From the NCBI GenBank assembly GCA_944326315.1, contig CALVDP010000016.1:1-43131 (forward strand): a DNA stretch of 43,131 nucleotides, written 5' to 3'. Positions within the stretch are counted from its first letter, which is position 1, and each line of letters starts with the position of its first letter. This document shows, piece after piece, positions 32,229-41,562 of this stretch. The position numbers and the translations under genes are program-made. The DNA is from an uncultured Bacteroidales bacterium (lineage in GTDB: Bacteria > Bacteroidota > Bacteroidia > Bacteroidales > UBA932). The notes under the pieces were generated by a model that ran no database searches, was not told where the DNA came from, and was given only the letters and a program-made list of their open reading frames with translations.

Positions 32229-33707
32229 ATGGCAAAAGAGGTTACCAAGAGGGCTGAAAATTATTCTCAGTGGTACAATGATCTTGTAGTGAAGGCTGAC
32301 CTGGCAGAAGCTTCTGCCGTGAGAGGGTGTATGGTGATAAAGCCATACGGATATGCGATATGGGAGAAGATGCACGAGGTCCTTGACAGGAAATTCAAGG
32401 AAACTGGACATCAGAACGCGTATTTCCCGCTTTTCATCCCCAAGTCATTCCTGAGCAGGGAGGCAGAGCATGTGGAGGGGTTTGCCAAGGAATGTGCGGT
32501 GGTGACACACCACAGGCTGATGACAAATCCTGACGGTCCCGGTGTCGTGGTCGACCCGTCTGCGAAACTCGAGGAAGAACTTGTGGTAAGGCCGACTTCC
32601 GAGACGATAATATGGAATACGTACAAGAACTGGATCACATCATGGAGAGACCTTCCAATATTGTGCAACCAGTGGGCCAACGTCGTGAGGTGGGAAATGC
32701 GTACACGTCTTTTCCTGAGGACGGCCGAATTCCTTTGGCAGGAGGGCCACACTGCCCATGCCACCCGCCAGGAGGCCGAGGAAGAGGCAATGAAGATGAT
32801 CAACGTATATGCCGATTTCGCGAGAAATACGATGGCAATGCCGGTAGTCGTAGGCCACAAGAGCCCTAACGAGAGGTTTGCGGGAGCCCTGGATACACTG
32901 TGCATAGAAGCGTTGATGCAGGACGGCAAGGCTCTCCAGGCAGGTACTTCGCATTTCCTCGGGCAGAATTTCGCCAAAGCCTTCGATGTCCAGTATACGG
33001 ACAAGTCTGGCAAGCAGGAATATGTATGGGCCACGTCATGGGGCGTGTCCACGCGTCTTATGGGGGCGCTTATCATGGCACACGGCGATGACAACGGTCT
33101 TGTGCTCCCTCCTGCGCTTGCTCCTATCCAGGTGGTCATGGTGCCTATCTACAAGAGTGATGAGGAGAGGACTGCCATACTGGACAAGATGGACCAGCTG
33201 AAGAAAGAGCTTGAGGCTCATGGGCATACTGTCAAGATTGACGACAGGGACACCCTCCGTCCTGGATTCAAGTTCGCCGAATGGGAGCTGAAGGGCGTAC
33301 CTGTGAGGATAGCCATAGGACCTCGCGACCTGCAGAACGGGACGGTGGAGCTGGCCAGAAGGGACACCATGGAGAAGTCTTCCGTGCCGCAGGAAGGGCT
33401 CGGGAAGCATATTGAGGACCTGCTTCCTGAAATGCAGGCGAATATCTATGCCAAGGCGCTCAGGTTCAGGGATGAAAACATAGTCAAGGTGGATACCTGG
33501 GATGAATTCAAGTCCAGGATCGAGGACGGCGGATTCCTGCTTTGCCACTGGGACGGGACTACAGAGACGGAGGAGCGGATCAAGGAGGAGACCAAGGCCA
33601 CGATCAGGTGCATCCCTATCGATTCTGCCGTATGCGAGGAAGAGGGCAAGTGTATATATACCGGAAAGCCTTCTCACAGGAGGGTGCTTTTCGCCCGTTC
33701 TTATTGA
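32229..33707 (+). CDS. proS: Prolyl-tRNA synthetase, short archaeal/eukaryal type
   Basis: Class II aminoacyl-tRNA synthetase charging tRNA-Pro. ATG 32229 gives 492 residues; the upstream frame to 32154 is leader. It is the ProS type lacking the INS editing insertion of E. coli, normal for Bacteroidota. Motif 2 region [11 protein letters not shown] and [20 protein letters not shown] are visible, along with the class II core [14 protein letters not shown] and motif 3-like [26 protein letters not shown]-terminal anticodon-binding domain and the extra archaeal-type tail ending in [11 protein letters not shown] follow. The DUF3078 gene follows by 23 nt. Confidence 0.96.
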   Translation: MAKEVTKRAENYSQWYNDLVVKADLAEASAVRGCMVIKPYGYAIWEKMHEVLDRKFKETGHQNAYFPLFIPKSFLSREAEHVEGFAKECAVVTHHRLMTNPDGPGVVVDPSAKLEEELVVRPTSETIIWNTYKNWITSWRDLPILCNQWANVVRWEMRTRLFLRTAEFLWQEGHTAHATRQEAEEEAMKMINVYADFARNTMAMPVVVGHKSPNERFAGALDTLCIEALMQDGKALQAGTSHFLGQNFAKAFDVQYTDKSGKQEYVWATSWGVSTRLMGALIMAHGDDNGLVLPPALAPIQVVMVPIYKSDEERTAILDKMDQLKKELEAHGHTVKIDDRDTLRPGFKFAEWELKGVPVRIAIGPRDLQNGTVELARRDTMEKSSVPQEGLGKHIEDLLPEMQANIYAKALRFRDENIVKVDTWDEFKSRIEDGGFLLCHWDGTTETEERIKEETKATIRCIPIDSAVCEEEGKCIYTGKPSHRRVLFARSY

Positions 33708-33730
33708 TTTTGAAATCAGGACCCTCAGTC

Positions 33731-34822
33731 ATGAGACGATTATTGGCATTCCTGGTCTTTTGCGTGCCTGTAGCTGCCGCCGCACAACAGGAGCAGCTCT
33801 CAGGGACATTGAAAATCCTCGATGAAGCCGCCGAGGCGGTGGAATCGGCTTCAAGGGTGGAACAGCAGTCCACTCCTCTACCTAAATATTGGGACACGTC
33901 TCTGATGACGAAGCTCGATTTCGGCCAGACTTCCCTTACCAACTGGGCGGCCGGCGGCTACAATACCGTGACATTGAAGACTTTCATCGATGCCAATGCC
34001 AATTACAAGAAGGATGCTATGTTCTGGACGAACAGGCTGCAGCTTGACTACGGCTTCCTGTATTCGGCTGACAAGCCGGTGATGCAGAAAAGTGATGACA
34101 GGATATATCTGGAGAGCAAATGGGGCTATCAGGCCAAGAACAGTCTCTACTATTCTGCGGAGTTCAGCTTCAAGTCCCAGTTCTCAAACACCAGGGAGTT
34201 CCCTACGCCTTCCGCCAAGGCTGACGGCTCCGCGCTCGGGGAAGGTGAGGAATATACGACAGCGGACTGGATGGAGGCAAGTGTCCTGAAGTCTGGCTTC
34301 ATTTCGCCTGCATATACCAATCTCGCCCTGGGTCTTGATTACAAGCCTCTGAAATGGCTGACCGTCAACCTTGCACCTCTGACCGGAGGTCTTGTCATTG
34401 TGGACAACCCGCTGTTGCGCAAGTCATATTCGATGCCTGTCAGGAAGCAGTTTGACGAGAATTCGCTTACAGATGACCAGAAGACTGCCGGGCATTGCTA
34501 CAAGAAGGTGAGGTTCGAATTCGGTGCGCAGCTTAAGGTGGATTTCAAGGTCAATGTCAATGACAATTTCAGCTATACTTCTCAGGTGGTCCTGTTCTCA
34601 GACTATCTTGACAAACCTCAGAATGTCCGCGTGAACTGGGACAACAGGATTGACTGGAAGCTTACGAAATTCTTCTCGCTCACCTTCACTACAAACCTCA
34701 TCTATGATGACAAGGTGATGATCAAAAATGACAAGGACCTGGACAAGTATCCTGACGGAAGGCAGCGGATACAGTTCAAGGAATCTCTTGCATTCGGCTT
34801 TGTATATACTTTTACCAGATAG
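33731..34822 (+). CDS. DUF3078-family outer-membrane-like protein
   Basis: A 363-residue exported protein of unknown function. ATG 33731 starts a clear signal peptide (RRLLAFLVFCVPVAAAAQ); the frame open further upstream to 33542 is a shadow of proS. The mature protein has WDTSLMTKLDFGQTSLTNWAAGGYNT, the conserved opening of DUF3078 proteins. Many beta strands with alternating hydrophobic residues follow, such as FSYTSQVVLFSDYLDKPQNVRVNWDN. It ends in AFGFVYTFTR, compatible with an outer-membrane barrel. It sits between proS and tilS on the same strand with short gaps (23 and 22 nt). The proximity to translation genes is probably positional. Confidence 0.85.
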   Translation: MRRLLAFLVFCVPVAAAAQQEQLSGTLKILDEAAEAVESASRVEQQSTPLPKYWDTSLMTKLDFGQTSLTNWAAGGYNTVTLKTFIDANANYKKDAMFWTNRLQLDYGFLYSADKPVMQKSDDRIYLESKWGYQAKNSLYYSAEFSFKSQFSNTREFPTPSAKADGSALGEGEEYTTADWMEASVLKSGFISPAYTNLALGLDYKPLKWLTVNLAPLTGGLVIVDNPLLRKSYSMPVRKQFDENSLTDDQKTAGHCYKKVRFEFGAQLKVDFKVNVNDNFSYTSQVVLFSDYLDKPQNVRVNWDNRIDWKLTKFFSLTFTTNLIYDDKVMIKNDKDLDKYPDGRQRIQFKESLAFGFVYTFTR

Positions 34823-34844
34823 CCTGATGGCGGGCTGTTGACAG

Positions 34845-36272
34845 ATGTACCACGAGTTTTCCGGCATATTGGGCGGCATGGGCCTCTGGAATGATGCGGG
34901 CACTGTGTTGCTTGCAGTCAGCGGAGGCATTGATTCTATGTGCATGGCCGACCTGTTCAGGCGGACCGGACTGCCGTTTGCGGTAGCGCATTGCAATTTT
35001 CATCTCCGCGGCGGCGACAGTGATGCTGACGAGGCTTTGGTGAGGGAATGGGCCGCTTCTGCCGGTGTTGAATTCCACAAGGCTGATTTCGATACCGCGG
35101 CTTCCGCTTCTTCCGGGAAGGTGAGTATAGAGATGGCCGCCAGGGAGCTGCGGTACCGCTGGTTTGCATCCTTGTGCCATGAATACGGCTATACCGCCCT
35201 CTGTGTGGCGCATAATGCCAATGACAATGCGGAGACACTCTTGCTGAACCTGTCGAGGGGTACAGGTCTGAAAGGAATTGCGGGCATGGCATCCGATGCA
35301 GTAATCCCTTACCCGGACGGTGAAGGGCCTGTGAGACTGGTGAGACCGCTGCTCGGATTCACAAGAAAGCAGATCGAGGGATATGTCCGTGCCCATTCCA
35401 TCCGATATCGCGAGGACAGGACGAATGCCGAGACGGAATACCGCAGGAACAAGATACGCCATCTTGTTATCCCGGTCATGGAGGAGCTGAATCCGTCATT
35501 CATCAGGACAGTGTCTGATGAGATGGAGAGTTTTTCTCAGGCCGGAGCCATTGCGGATTCTTATTACAGGTCAGTCCTTACCGGCATAGTCCGGCAGGAC
35601 GGAGCAGAGGTATCGCTGGATCTTCCTGCACTCATGGCACTTGAACATTGGGAATACGTGCTGTACCGTTTCATGGACGGCTATGGTTTCAACAGGTCTG
35701 CAGTGTCGGCCGTTACCGGACTTCTCAAAAGCGGCAGGACTGTCTCCGGAAAGCGTTTCTCCAGTCCTGGATACATATTGCTGACGACATCTTCCAGACT
35801 GCTTGTGAAACACGCGGTCTCTGCCGGCGTGCTGCCTGGTTCATTCCCTGATCTCTCGGATGACAGCTTCATGGCAGTCAGGGGGGAAGGACGATACCGC
35901 TGCAACGGTGTGTCATTCTCTGTATCAGTTGTGGACCGTGCTTCGCTTTCTTCGCTCAGACAGCCGCACGGCACCCTCATTTTCGATGCTGATCTCCTCC
36001 GTTTCCCTTTTGCATGCAGGGGCTGGAAAGAAGGGGACTGGTTCGTCCCGTTCGGAATGAAAGGAAAAAAGAAGGTCAGCGATTTCTTCACTGACCTCAA
36101 ATATGATATTTTCCGTAAGGAAGCTTCCGTGATGATTGTGGACTTATCCGGTACTGCCGGTGACAGCCGTCGTGTCGCTGCCGTACTCGGTGAAAGGTCC
36201 GACGACCTCTACAAGGTGACTCCGTCTACGTCGAGGGTGCTTGTGCTCAAGGTGTCGGCGACCGGAAAGTGA
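34845..36272 (+). CDS. tilS: tRNA(Ile)-lysidine synthetase
   Basis: Modifies the wobble C34 of the CAU-anticodon tRNA-Ile to lysidine, needed to read AUA. It has 475 residues. The PP-loop ATPase motif AVSGGIDSM (residues 24-32) is followed by AHCNFHLRGGDSDAD and AHNANDNAETLLLNLSRGTGLKG, the TilS-specific core. NKIRHLVIPVMEELNPSF marks the end of the N-terminal domain. The C-terminal domain contains WKEGDWFVPFGMKGKKKVSDFFTDLKYDIFRK, the tRNA-binding TilS_C signature. It begins 22 nt after the DUF3078 gene. The convergent sppA gene ends 16 nt downstream. Confidence 0.95.
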   Translation: MYHEFSGILGGMGLWNDAGTVLLAVSGGIDSMCMADLFRRTGLPFAVAHCNFHLRGGDSDADEALVREWAASAGVEFHKADFDTAASASSGKVSIEMAARELRYRWFASLCHEYGYTALCVAHNANDNAETLLLNLSRGTGLKGIAGMASDAVIPYPDGEGPVRLVRPLLGFTRKQIEGYVRAHSIRYREDRTNAETEYRRNKIRHLVIPVMEELNPSFIRTVSDEMESFSQAGAIADSYYRSVLTGIVRQDGAEVSLDLPALMALEHWEYVLYRFMDGYGFNRSAVSAVTGLLKSGRTVSGKRFSSPGYILLTTSSRLLVKHAVSAGVLPGSFPDLSDDSFMAVRGEGRYRCNGVSFSVSVVDRASLSSLRQPHGTLIFDADLLRFPFACRGWKEGDWFVPFGMKGKKKVSDFFTDLKYDIFRKEASVMIVDLSGTAGDSRRVAAVLGERSDDLYKVTPSTSRVLVLKVSATGK

Positions 36273-36288
36273 CCGGGAACATCCGGCA

Positions 36289-38064
36289 TTATCTGATATC
36301 AATCTCATAAGGTATCCTCGCGAAGACTTTCCCGCTCTGGGTGTAATCCCAGTTCCTGAAGGCTGTTTCCACATTTTCCAGAGGTGTTCCCTTGAAAACT
36401 TTGGCTGAGCCTGAGTTGTTCATGCTTTTGGCGAGTATTTCAAGTGTAGTGAGAGGTTTCGGGTACTCGGTAATGTTCCATTGTGACAAGTCCTGTCCTG
36501 CCCCGCTGGCCGTGACTGCGTAATGCAGCGCATCGGAAAGCGTTCCCTTGCAGTCGGCAAGCTTCAGCCTGACTGCATCGTCTCCTGACCATACCCTGCC
36601 CTGGGCGATGCTGTCCACATATTCCTTGTCCAGTGAACGGCCGTCAGCCACCACGGATGTGAATGTCCCGTAAATATTTTCTACGGAAGCCTGCATGTAG
36701 GCTGTCTCCTTGTCGCTGAGCGGTCTCAGACAGGAGTATATGTCTCCGTGTCTGTTGGAGTTCACGGAGGTGATGTTGACGTGTGCGATGTCGTCGAGTG
36801 TCTTGCTGAAGTCAGGTATCATGCTGAACACACCGATGGAGCCGGTAAGCGTGCTGCTGTTCGTGAATATATAGTCGCATCCTGCTGAAATCCAGTATCC
36901 TCCGGAAGCTGCATAGTCACCGAATGATGCTATCACGGGCTTCTCTTCTGAAAGGAGCCGGATCTCGTCCCTGATCTTTTCGGATGCCAGTACGCTGCCT
37001 CCCGGAGAATTGACCCTGAAGACCACGGCTTTCACGTTCTTGTCTTTCCTGACCTCGGATATTATCCTGACGAAACGGTCTCCCGCCACCTGCTGGTCGG
37101 CGTTGCCGTCGATAATGTTCCCGTTGGCGAATATCACGGCCACAGTGTTGTCTGCCCTGAAATTCTGCCCGACCGTCAGCCTGGCATAGTCTGACAGGGT
37201 TATCATCGAAGCCTTATCGAAGCTTGATGCGTTGAAAAATTCCGTGAGTCTTGTCTCCAGGTCGTCGAGGGTCAGAAGCTCGTCCACAAGTCCGGCATCT
37301 ACATAATCCTGGGGAAAGTTCAGCTCCAGATTGTCGATGGCAGAATTGAGGCTTTCGGCTGATATGCCCCGGCTTGAAGCGATGTCCGCGGTCCATGCTT
37401 TCCAGATGGACTCTATCAGCTCCTTGTTCTGGGCGAGGTTTTCCGGGCTGGCTTCGTTGCGTACGAACATTTCGCCGGCAGACTTGTATTTGCCGTGTCT
37501 TATCAGCTGGACATTCACCCCGAGGCGCGCCAGAATGTCCTTAAGGAAGAACATCTGGCTGGAGATGCCTGTTATCATGTTCATTCCGCCGGCGTGAGGC
37601 GTCATGTATATCTTGTCCGCCGATGATGCAAGGTAGTATCCTGCATTTGTGGGATTTTCCATGTACGCGATCACTGCCTTGCCGCTCTTCCTGAAATCCG
37701 ACAGAGCCTTGCGCAGCTCTTCTATCTCCGCCATCCCTCCTGTGACCATGTCCGGCTTGAGGTAGATGTATTTGATGGCAGGATCGGCGGCTGCAGCGTC
37801 AATCGCCCTTACCGCATCAAGAATGCCGATAGTATGTGTCTGGCTGCCCGATATTGCAGTCAGTATGTTTGTTTCTTCGGTCTGTTCTGCAATCTGCACT
37901 GTGGACAGGTCTATCCTCAGTATCGCAGAGGACGGCATGGCAGGCTCATGGCTGCCGAACAGGGACACTGTCCCGAGAAATCCGAAAAGCAGGAGGCTTT
38001 TCACTATTCCAAGAATAAGGCAGCCCACAATCACTGCCAGTGTTATCTTGAGAAAATCTTTCAT
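36289..38064 (-). CDS. sppA: Signal peptide peptidase SppA, 67-kDa type
   Basis: Membrane-bound serine protease that degrades cleaved signal peptides. It has 591 residues. One N-terminal transmembrane helix (residues ~7-36) anchors it. Two tandem S49 domains follow. The general-base Lys is in RHGKYKSAGEMF (K194 of the N-terminal domain), and the nucleophile Ser is in ASFGDYAASGGYWIS (S387 of the C-terminal domain), matching the K209/S409 arrangement of the E. coli enzyme. VFRVNSPGGSVLASE and SSTLTGSIGVFS are further S49 hallmarks. The gene is divergent from the TonB receptor gene with 91 nt between the starts. Confidence 0.95.
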   Translation of the reverse strand: MKDFLKITLAVIVGCLILGIVKSLLLFGFLGTVSLFGSHEPAMPSSAILRIDLSTVQIAEQTEETNILTAISGSQTHTIGILDAVRAIDAAAADPAIKYIYLKPDMVTGGMAEIEELRKALSDFRKSGKAVIAYMENPTNAGYYLASSADKIYMTPHAGGMNMITGISSQMFFLKDILARLGVNVQLIRHGKYKSAGEMFVRNEASPENLAQNKELIESIWKAWTADIASSRGISAESLNSAIDNLELNFPQDYVDAGLVDELLTLDDLETRLTEFFNASSFDKASMITLSDYARLTVGQNFRADNTVAVIFANGNIIDGNADQQVAGDRFVRIISEVRKDKNVKAVVFRVNSPGGSVLASEKIRDEIRLLSEEKPVIASFGDYAASGGYWISAGCDYIFTNSSTLTGSIGVFSMIPDFSKTLDDIAHVNITSVNSNRHGDIYSCLRPLSDKETAYMQASVENIYGTFTSVVADGRSLDKEYVDSIAQGRVWSGDDAVRLKLADCKGTLSDALHYAVTASGAGQDLSQWNITEYPKPLTTLEILAKSMNNSGSAKVFKGTPLENVETAFRNWDYTQSGKVFARIPYEIDIR

Positions 38065-38088
38065 AAACGCAAAAAATTCAATTTATGC

Positions 38089-38125
38089 CAAAATTATGAA
38101 AATTCCTTCAATAATGCTAAATTTG
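38089..38125. promoter_or_regulatory. Divergent -7 boxes for sppA and the TonB receptor
   Basis: TAATTTTG on the minus strand (38096-38089) fits a promoter for sppA with a leader of about 20 nt. TAAATTTG on the plus strand (38118-38125) fits one for the TonB receptor, about 30 nt before its ATG. The boxes are 21 bp apart, so polymerases on the two promoters would interfere. Confidence 0.5.
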
Positions 38126-38155
38126 TCAATTTCAGTTCAAATTAAATCGTTTCGG

Positions 38156-40279
38156 ATGAGAAGGGAAATTTCTGTACTTTCCATAATGATGCTGGCTGGG
38201 GCGCTGACCCTGGACGCACAGGTCACAGGTCCTGACGGACAGGTGATTGACACTGCCGGTATATACAAGGAAAGGAACGACAGTCTTGAAGCAGCGGTAT
38301 TCGTTTCCAGCCAGGACGGGAACTATCTTTCCAAAGGCAAGGAAATAAGAACGGAGGTGATATCGTCGGCCGGGCTCAACAAGATGGCATGCTGCACGCT
38401 TGCGGAGAGTTTCGAGAATTCGGCAAGCGTCACGGTGGGATATTCCGATGCTGTCACAGGGGCGAGGCAGATACGCCTTCTTGGCCTTTCAGGGGTGTAT
38501 ACCCAGATGCTTGACGAGGCCAGGCCGGTTATGAGGGGGTTTGCCGCCCCTTTCGGACTTTCCTATGTACCGGGGCAGTGGCTTGAAAGCATACAGATTG
38601 CCAAGGGATCATCGTCTGTGGTGAGCGGGGTGGAGTCAATGACTGGACAGATAAACCTGGAGCACAGGAAGCCGCTTGACGAGAAGCCGCTGTTCCTGAA
38701 TGCATCTGTCATGAGTGATACGCAGATGGACCTGAACATAGCGTCGTCACTCCAGATGGGGGACAAGTGGAGCACGGTGATACTTGGCCATGTGTCCGGC
38801 AATATTGTCAGTGAAGACCATAACCATGACGGCTTCATGGATATGCCGGAACAGCTGCAGTTCAATCTTGCAAACCGCTGGCTTTATCTTGCCGATAACG
38901 GTGTGCAGGTGAGATTCGGAGTCCGTGCCCTGCAGGACACGAGAAAGGGAGGTCAGGAGGGATATGATCACAATACATATTCCCTTTCCGGGTCTGGCCC
39001 TTGGGGCTCTGATATTCTGAACAGGTCGTTGAACGGGTATCTCAAGGTGGGGATTCCGCTTGAGGCGGACAATTCTCAGAATATAGCCATAGTGGCCGAT
39101 TATTCTTTTCAGGACATGGATTCCTGGTTCGGTTCCACATCATATATGGGTGAACAACATTCCGGTTTCCTGAATATCCTGTACCATAATGATATAAATG
39201 AATCCCACAAGATCATGGCGGGATTGAACGGGGTGTATGACAGGTATTTCGAGGATTTAAGCCGCACGGTGTGGATGCTCGGGCCTGTCACTTCGGCCAT
39301 GAACGGTGTCACTCCCTTGTGGAATGCCGGGATATTCGGAGAGTACACTTTCCATGCCGGCGAGAAGTTCACTTCGATTGTGGGACTCAGGGGTGACTGG
39401 TACAACAGGGAAGGGCTGAAGGTTTCCCCGCGTGTCACGGTCAAATATTCCCCGGTGGAGCAGATCGTGATACGTGCCAACGGAGGTCGCGGACTCAGAT
39501 ATGCCACGCCTCTTGTGGACAATATCGGAGTGTTCTCGACAGGGAAGGTATTCAACGGGAACTATGATTCCCATACTCTTGAGGATGCCTGGACTTTCGG
39601 CGGCAATATCACTTACTATTTCCCTTTCGGGGCGTCATCGGACACTTATCTCAGTTTTGATTATTTCAGGACACAGTTCACCCAGCAGATGGTGGTGGAT
39701 TACGAGCGTGGGGCCAATGCGATATGGTTCTACAACCTTGACGGCAACAGGTCCTATACGGATAATTACCAGCTGGATTTCTCTGTGGATCCTGTCGAGA
39801 GGTTTACCGTGTCCCTGACATGCAGGTACACCAACGCGAAGATAGAACTTCCGGGCAAAGGTCTGGTGGAGAAGCCGATGACCAGCAATTTCAAGGGCGT
39901 GCTCAATCTTCAGTATGCCACGAGGCTCAGCAAGTGGATATTTGATTTCACGGCTTCCCTGAACGGTTCTTCCAGGGTATATGATTTTATGCTGGATGCG
40001 GTGGACGCGGACGGCAATCTGCTTTACCCGGATGGCCGCACTCCTGTGTATCCTCTTCTGTATGCGCAGGTTACAAGAAGATTCAAGGGCGTGGACATCT
40101 ATGTGGGCGGTGAGAACCTTACCAATTTCCGGCAGAAGTATGTGGTGCTTGGCACGCGTGGCAGTGACGGCTTTGTGAATCCGAGAATATCATCTTTTGA
40201 TGCAAGTGCCGTGTGGGGCCCGATAATGGGGATAAAGGTCTATGCCGGTGTCAGGTTTACATTATGGAAGAAGGCCTGA
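38156..40279 (+). CDS. TonB-dependent outer-membrane receptor, metal-associated type
   Basis: Outer-membrane active transporter. ATG 38156 gives 707 residues with a signal peptide (MRREISVLSIMMLAGALTLDAQ); the frame open back to 37766 overlaps sppA and is rejected. The plug domain includes LAESFENSASVTVGYSDAVTGARQIRLLGLSGVYTQML and SVVSGVESMTGQINLE, followed by a ~22-strand barrel ending in VYAGVRFTLWKKA. The usual N-terminal carboxypeptidase-D regulatory domain of this class is absent, replaced by about 65 residues of unclear sequence. The HMA gene directly downstream suggests a metal, perhaps copper, as cargo or signal. No TonB box was pinned down. Confidence 0.88.
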   Translation: MRREISVLSIMMLAGALTLDAQVTGPDGQVIDTAGIYKERNDSLEAAVFVSSQDGNYLSKGKEIRTEVISSAGLNKMACCTLAESFENSASVTVGYSDAVTGARQIRLLGLSGVYTQMLDEARPVMRGFAAPFGLSYVPGQWLESIQIAKGSSSVVSGVESMTGQINLEHRKPLDEKPLFLNASVMSDTQMDLNIASSLQMGDKWSTVILGHVSGNIVSEDHNHDGFMDMPEQLQFNLANRWLYLADNGVQVRFGVRALQDTRKGGQEGYDHNTYSLSGSGPWGSDILNRSLNGYLKVGIPLEADNSQNIAIVADYSFQDMDSWFGSTSYMGEQHSGFLNILYHNDINESHKIMAGLNGVYDRYFEDLSRTVWMLGPVTSAMNGVTPLWNAGIFGEYTFHAGEKFTSIVGLRGDWYNREGLKVSPRVTVKYSPVEQIVIRANGGRGLRYATPLVDNIGVFSTGKVFNGNYDSHTLEDAWTFGGNITYYFPFGASSDTYLSFDYFRTQFTQQMVVDYERGANAIWFYNLDGNRSYTDNYQLDFSVDPVERFTVSLTCRYTNAKIELPGKGLVEKPMTSNFKGVLNLQYATRLSKWIFDFTASLNGSSRVYDFMLDAVDADGNLLYPDGRTPVYPLLYAQVTRRFKGVDIYVGGENLTNFRQKYVVLGTRGSDGFVNPRISSFDASAVWGPIMGIKVYAGVRFTLWKKA

Positions 40280-40307
40280 TGGTGTCGTGTGATGCACAGT
40301 GTCAGGA

Positions 40308-40315
40308 TATTTTTG
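40308..40315 (+). promoter_or_regulatory. Possible -7 box for the HMA protein gene
   Basis: TATTTTTG fits TAnnTTTG and would start transcription near 40322, about 31 nt before the ATG at 40353. No -33 element is clear, so read-through from the receptor gene is equally possible. Confidence 0.4.
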
Positions 40316-40352
40316 TAAATTTACATGATTTGTAATTCAAATGGGTTTTGCC

Positions 40353-40682
40353 ATGAAGAGAATATTTATAATGAGTGTCTGCGCCATGCTTGCATTGTCC
40401 CCGGCTGTGGTGATGGCGGGCAATGCGGACAGCGGGATGGCGGAAATCGTTTCTGCCAAGCCAGAGAAGAAGTTCAAGGAAGTGACATTCTCGGTGTCGA
40501 TGCATTGTGAGAAGTGCGTCGGAAAGATTACCGAGAATATTTCATTCGAGAAGGGGGTGAAGGATCTGAAGGTTTCGCTCGACGAACATACGGTATGGAT
40601 AAAGTATGATGCGTCCAAGACTTCGGAGGAGGCCCTCAAGGCAGCCATAGAAAAGCTCGGATACGAGGTGTCAAGGCTTTGA
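40353..40682 (+). CDS. Exported heavy-metal-associated (HMA) domain protein
   Basis: A 109-residue periplasmic metallochaperone candidate. ATG 40353 is preferred; an ATG at 40341 adds four residues. Residues ~1-22 form a signal peptide (RIFIMSVCAMLALSPAVVMAG). The mature part is a single HMA fold: FKEVTFSVSMHCEKCVGKITENIS with the metal-binding MHCEKC (C52, C55), then GVKDLKVSLDEHTVWIKYD and a C-terminal helix/strand EEALKAAIEKLGYEV. The CxxC plus preceding His suggests Cu(I), although Zn or Hg cannot be excluded. It is 73 nt downstream of the TonB receptor, and the pairing recurs in Bacteroidota. Cys-cluster export makes disulfide state relevant. Confidence 0.88.
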   Translation: MKRIFIMSVCAMLALSPAVVMAGNADSGMAEIVSAKPEKKFKEVTFSVSMHCEKCVGKITENISFEKGVKDLKVSLDEHTVWIKYDASKTSEEALKAAIEKLGYEVSRL

Positions 40683-40703
40683 TGCCGCTAAAACGATCCG
40701 GTT

Positions 40704-41552
40704 ATGTATAGGATATTGTCAAAAGAGATGCTGTCACCTGCGATATGCAGGATGAGAGTACATGCCCCTCGCGTGGCTGCTTCCGCCCATCCTGGACAGT
40801 TCCTGATAGTCAGGGTAGACGAGCATGGGGAAAGAATACCGCTGACCATAAGTGATTTCGATCCGGTCGAAGGTTCGGTGACCATAGTTACACAGAAAAT
40901 AGGTGCATCCACGAAGGAGATATGTGCCCTGGAGGAGGGCGAATTTTTCGAGGATGTTGTCGGTCCTCTTGGCCTGCCGTCGGATTTTGTCGACAAGACA
41001 GATGACGAACTGAAGGCATCGCGCTACATTTTCATTGCGGGAGGTGTGGGGACAGCCCCGGTGTATCCTCAGGTCAAGTACCTCAAGTCAAGAGGTGCGT
41101 ATGTGGATGTCATCATCGGAGCCAAGACTGCCGATCTGCTCATATATAAGGATGAGATGTCGGCATTGTGCGACCATCTGTATATCTGCACGGATGACGG
41201 AAGCGAGGGCTTCAAGGGGATGGTGACAGGCCTTCTGGAGAAAGTGGTCCTGGAAGACGGCAACAACTATACGCAGGCTGTGGCGATAGGGCCCATGATC
41301 ATGATGAAATTCGCTACACTGACAGCCAGGAAGCTCGGCCTTCCGATCGTGGTGAGTCTCAATACCCTTATGGTGGACGGTACCGGGATGTGCGGTGCAT
41401 GCCGTGTCACTGTAGCTGGAAAGACTCGTTTCGCATGTGTCGAGGGACCGGAATTCAATGGATATGACGTGGATTTCGACGAGGCCATGCGCCGTCAGGG
41501 AATGTTCAGAAACGAGGAGATCGAAGAAGACCACAAGTGCAAGATACGTTAA
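40704..41552 (+). CDS. nfnA: NfnA-like FAD/NAD-binding oxidoreductase subunit
   Basis: Small subunit of the NADH-dependent ferredoxin:NADP+ oxidoreductase type, also annotated sulfide/dihydroorotate dehydrogenase-like FAD/NAD-binding protein. It has 282 residues. The N-terminal FAD domain has IPLTISDFDPVEGSVTIV. The NAD domain has YIFIAGGVGTAPVYPQ. A C-terminal [2Fe-2S] site includes VDGTGMCGACRVTVAGKTRFACVEGPEF (C230, C233, C245, with D225 as a likely fourth ligand, as in Thermotoga NfnA as I recall). The nfnB-like partner starts 10 nt downstream. As a pair they would interconvert NADPH, NADH and ferredoxin by electron bifurcation. The alternative is a sulfide dehydrogenase-like enzyme. Confidence 0.85.
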   Translation: MYRILSKEMLSPAICRMRVHAPRVAASAHPGQFLIVRVDEHGERIPLTISDFDPVEGSVTIVTQKIGASTKEICALEEGEFFEDVVGPLGLPSDFVDKTDDELKASRYIFIAGGVGTAPVYPQVKYLKSRGAYVDVIIGAKTADLLIYKDEMSALCDHLYICTDDGSEGFKGMVTGLLEKVVLEDGNNYTQAVAIGPMIMMKFATLTARKLGLPIVVSLNTLMVDGTGMCGACRVTVAGKTRFACVEGPEFNGYDVDFDEAMRRQGMFRNEEIEEDHKCKIR

Positions 41553-41562
41553 CGGAAAGAAT

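Noticed and set aside
33542-33730. 63-residue extension of the DUF3078 protein
   Set aside because: It overlaps the end of proS in another frame, and the signal peptide starts at 33731.
37766-38155. 130-residue N-terminal extension of the TonB receptor
   Set aside because: It overlaps sppA on the other strand. A signal peptide begins at 38156, preceded by a promoter box.
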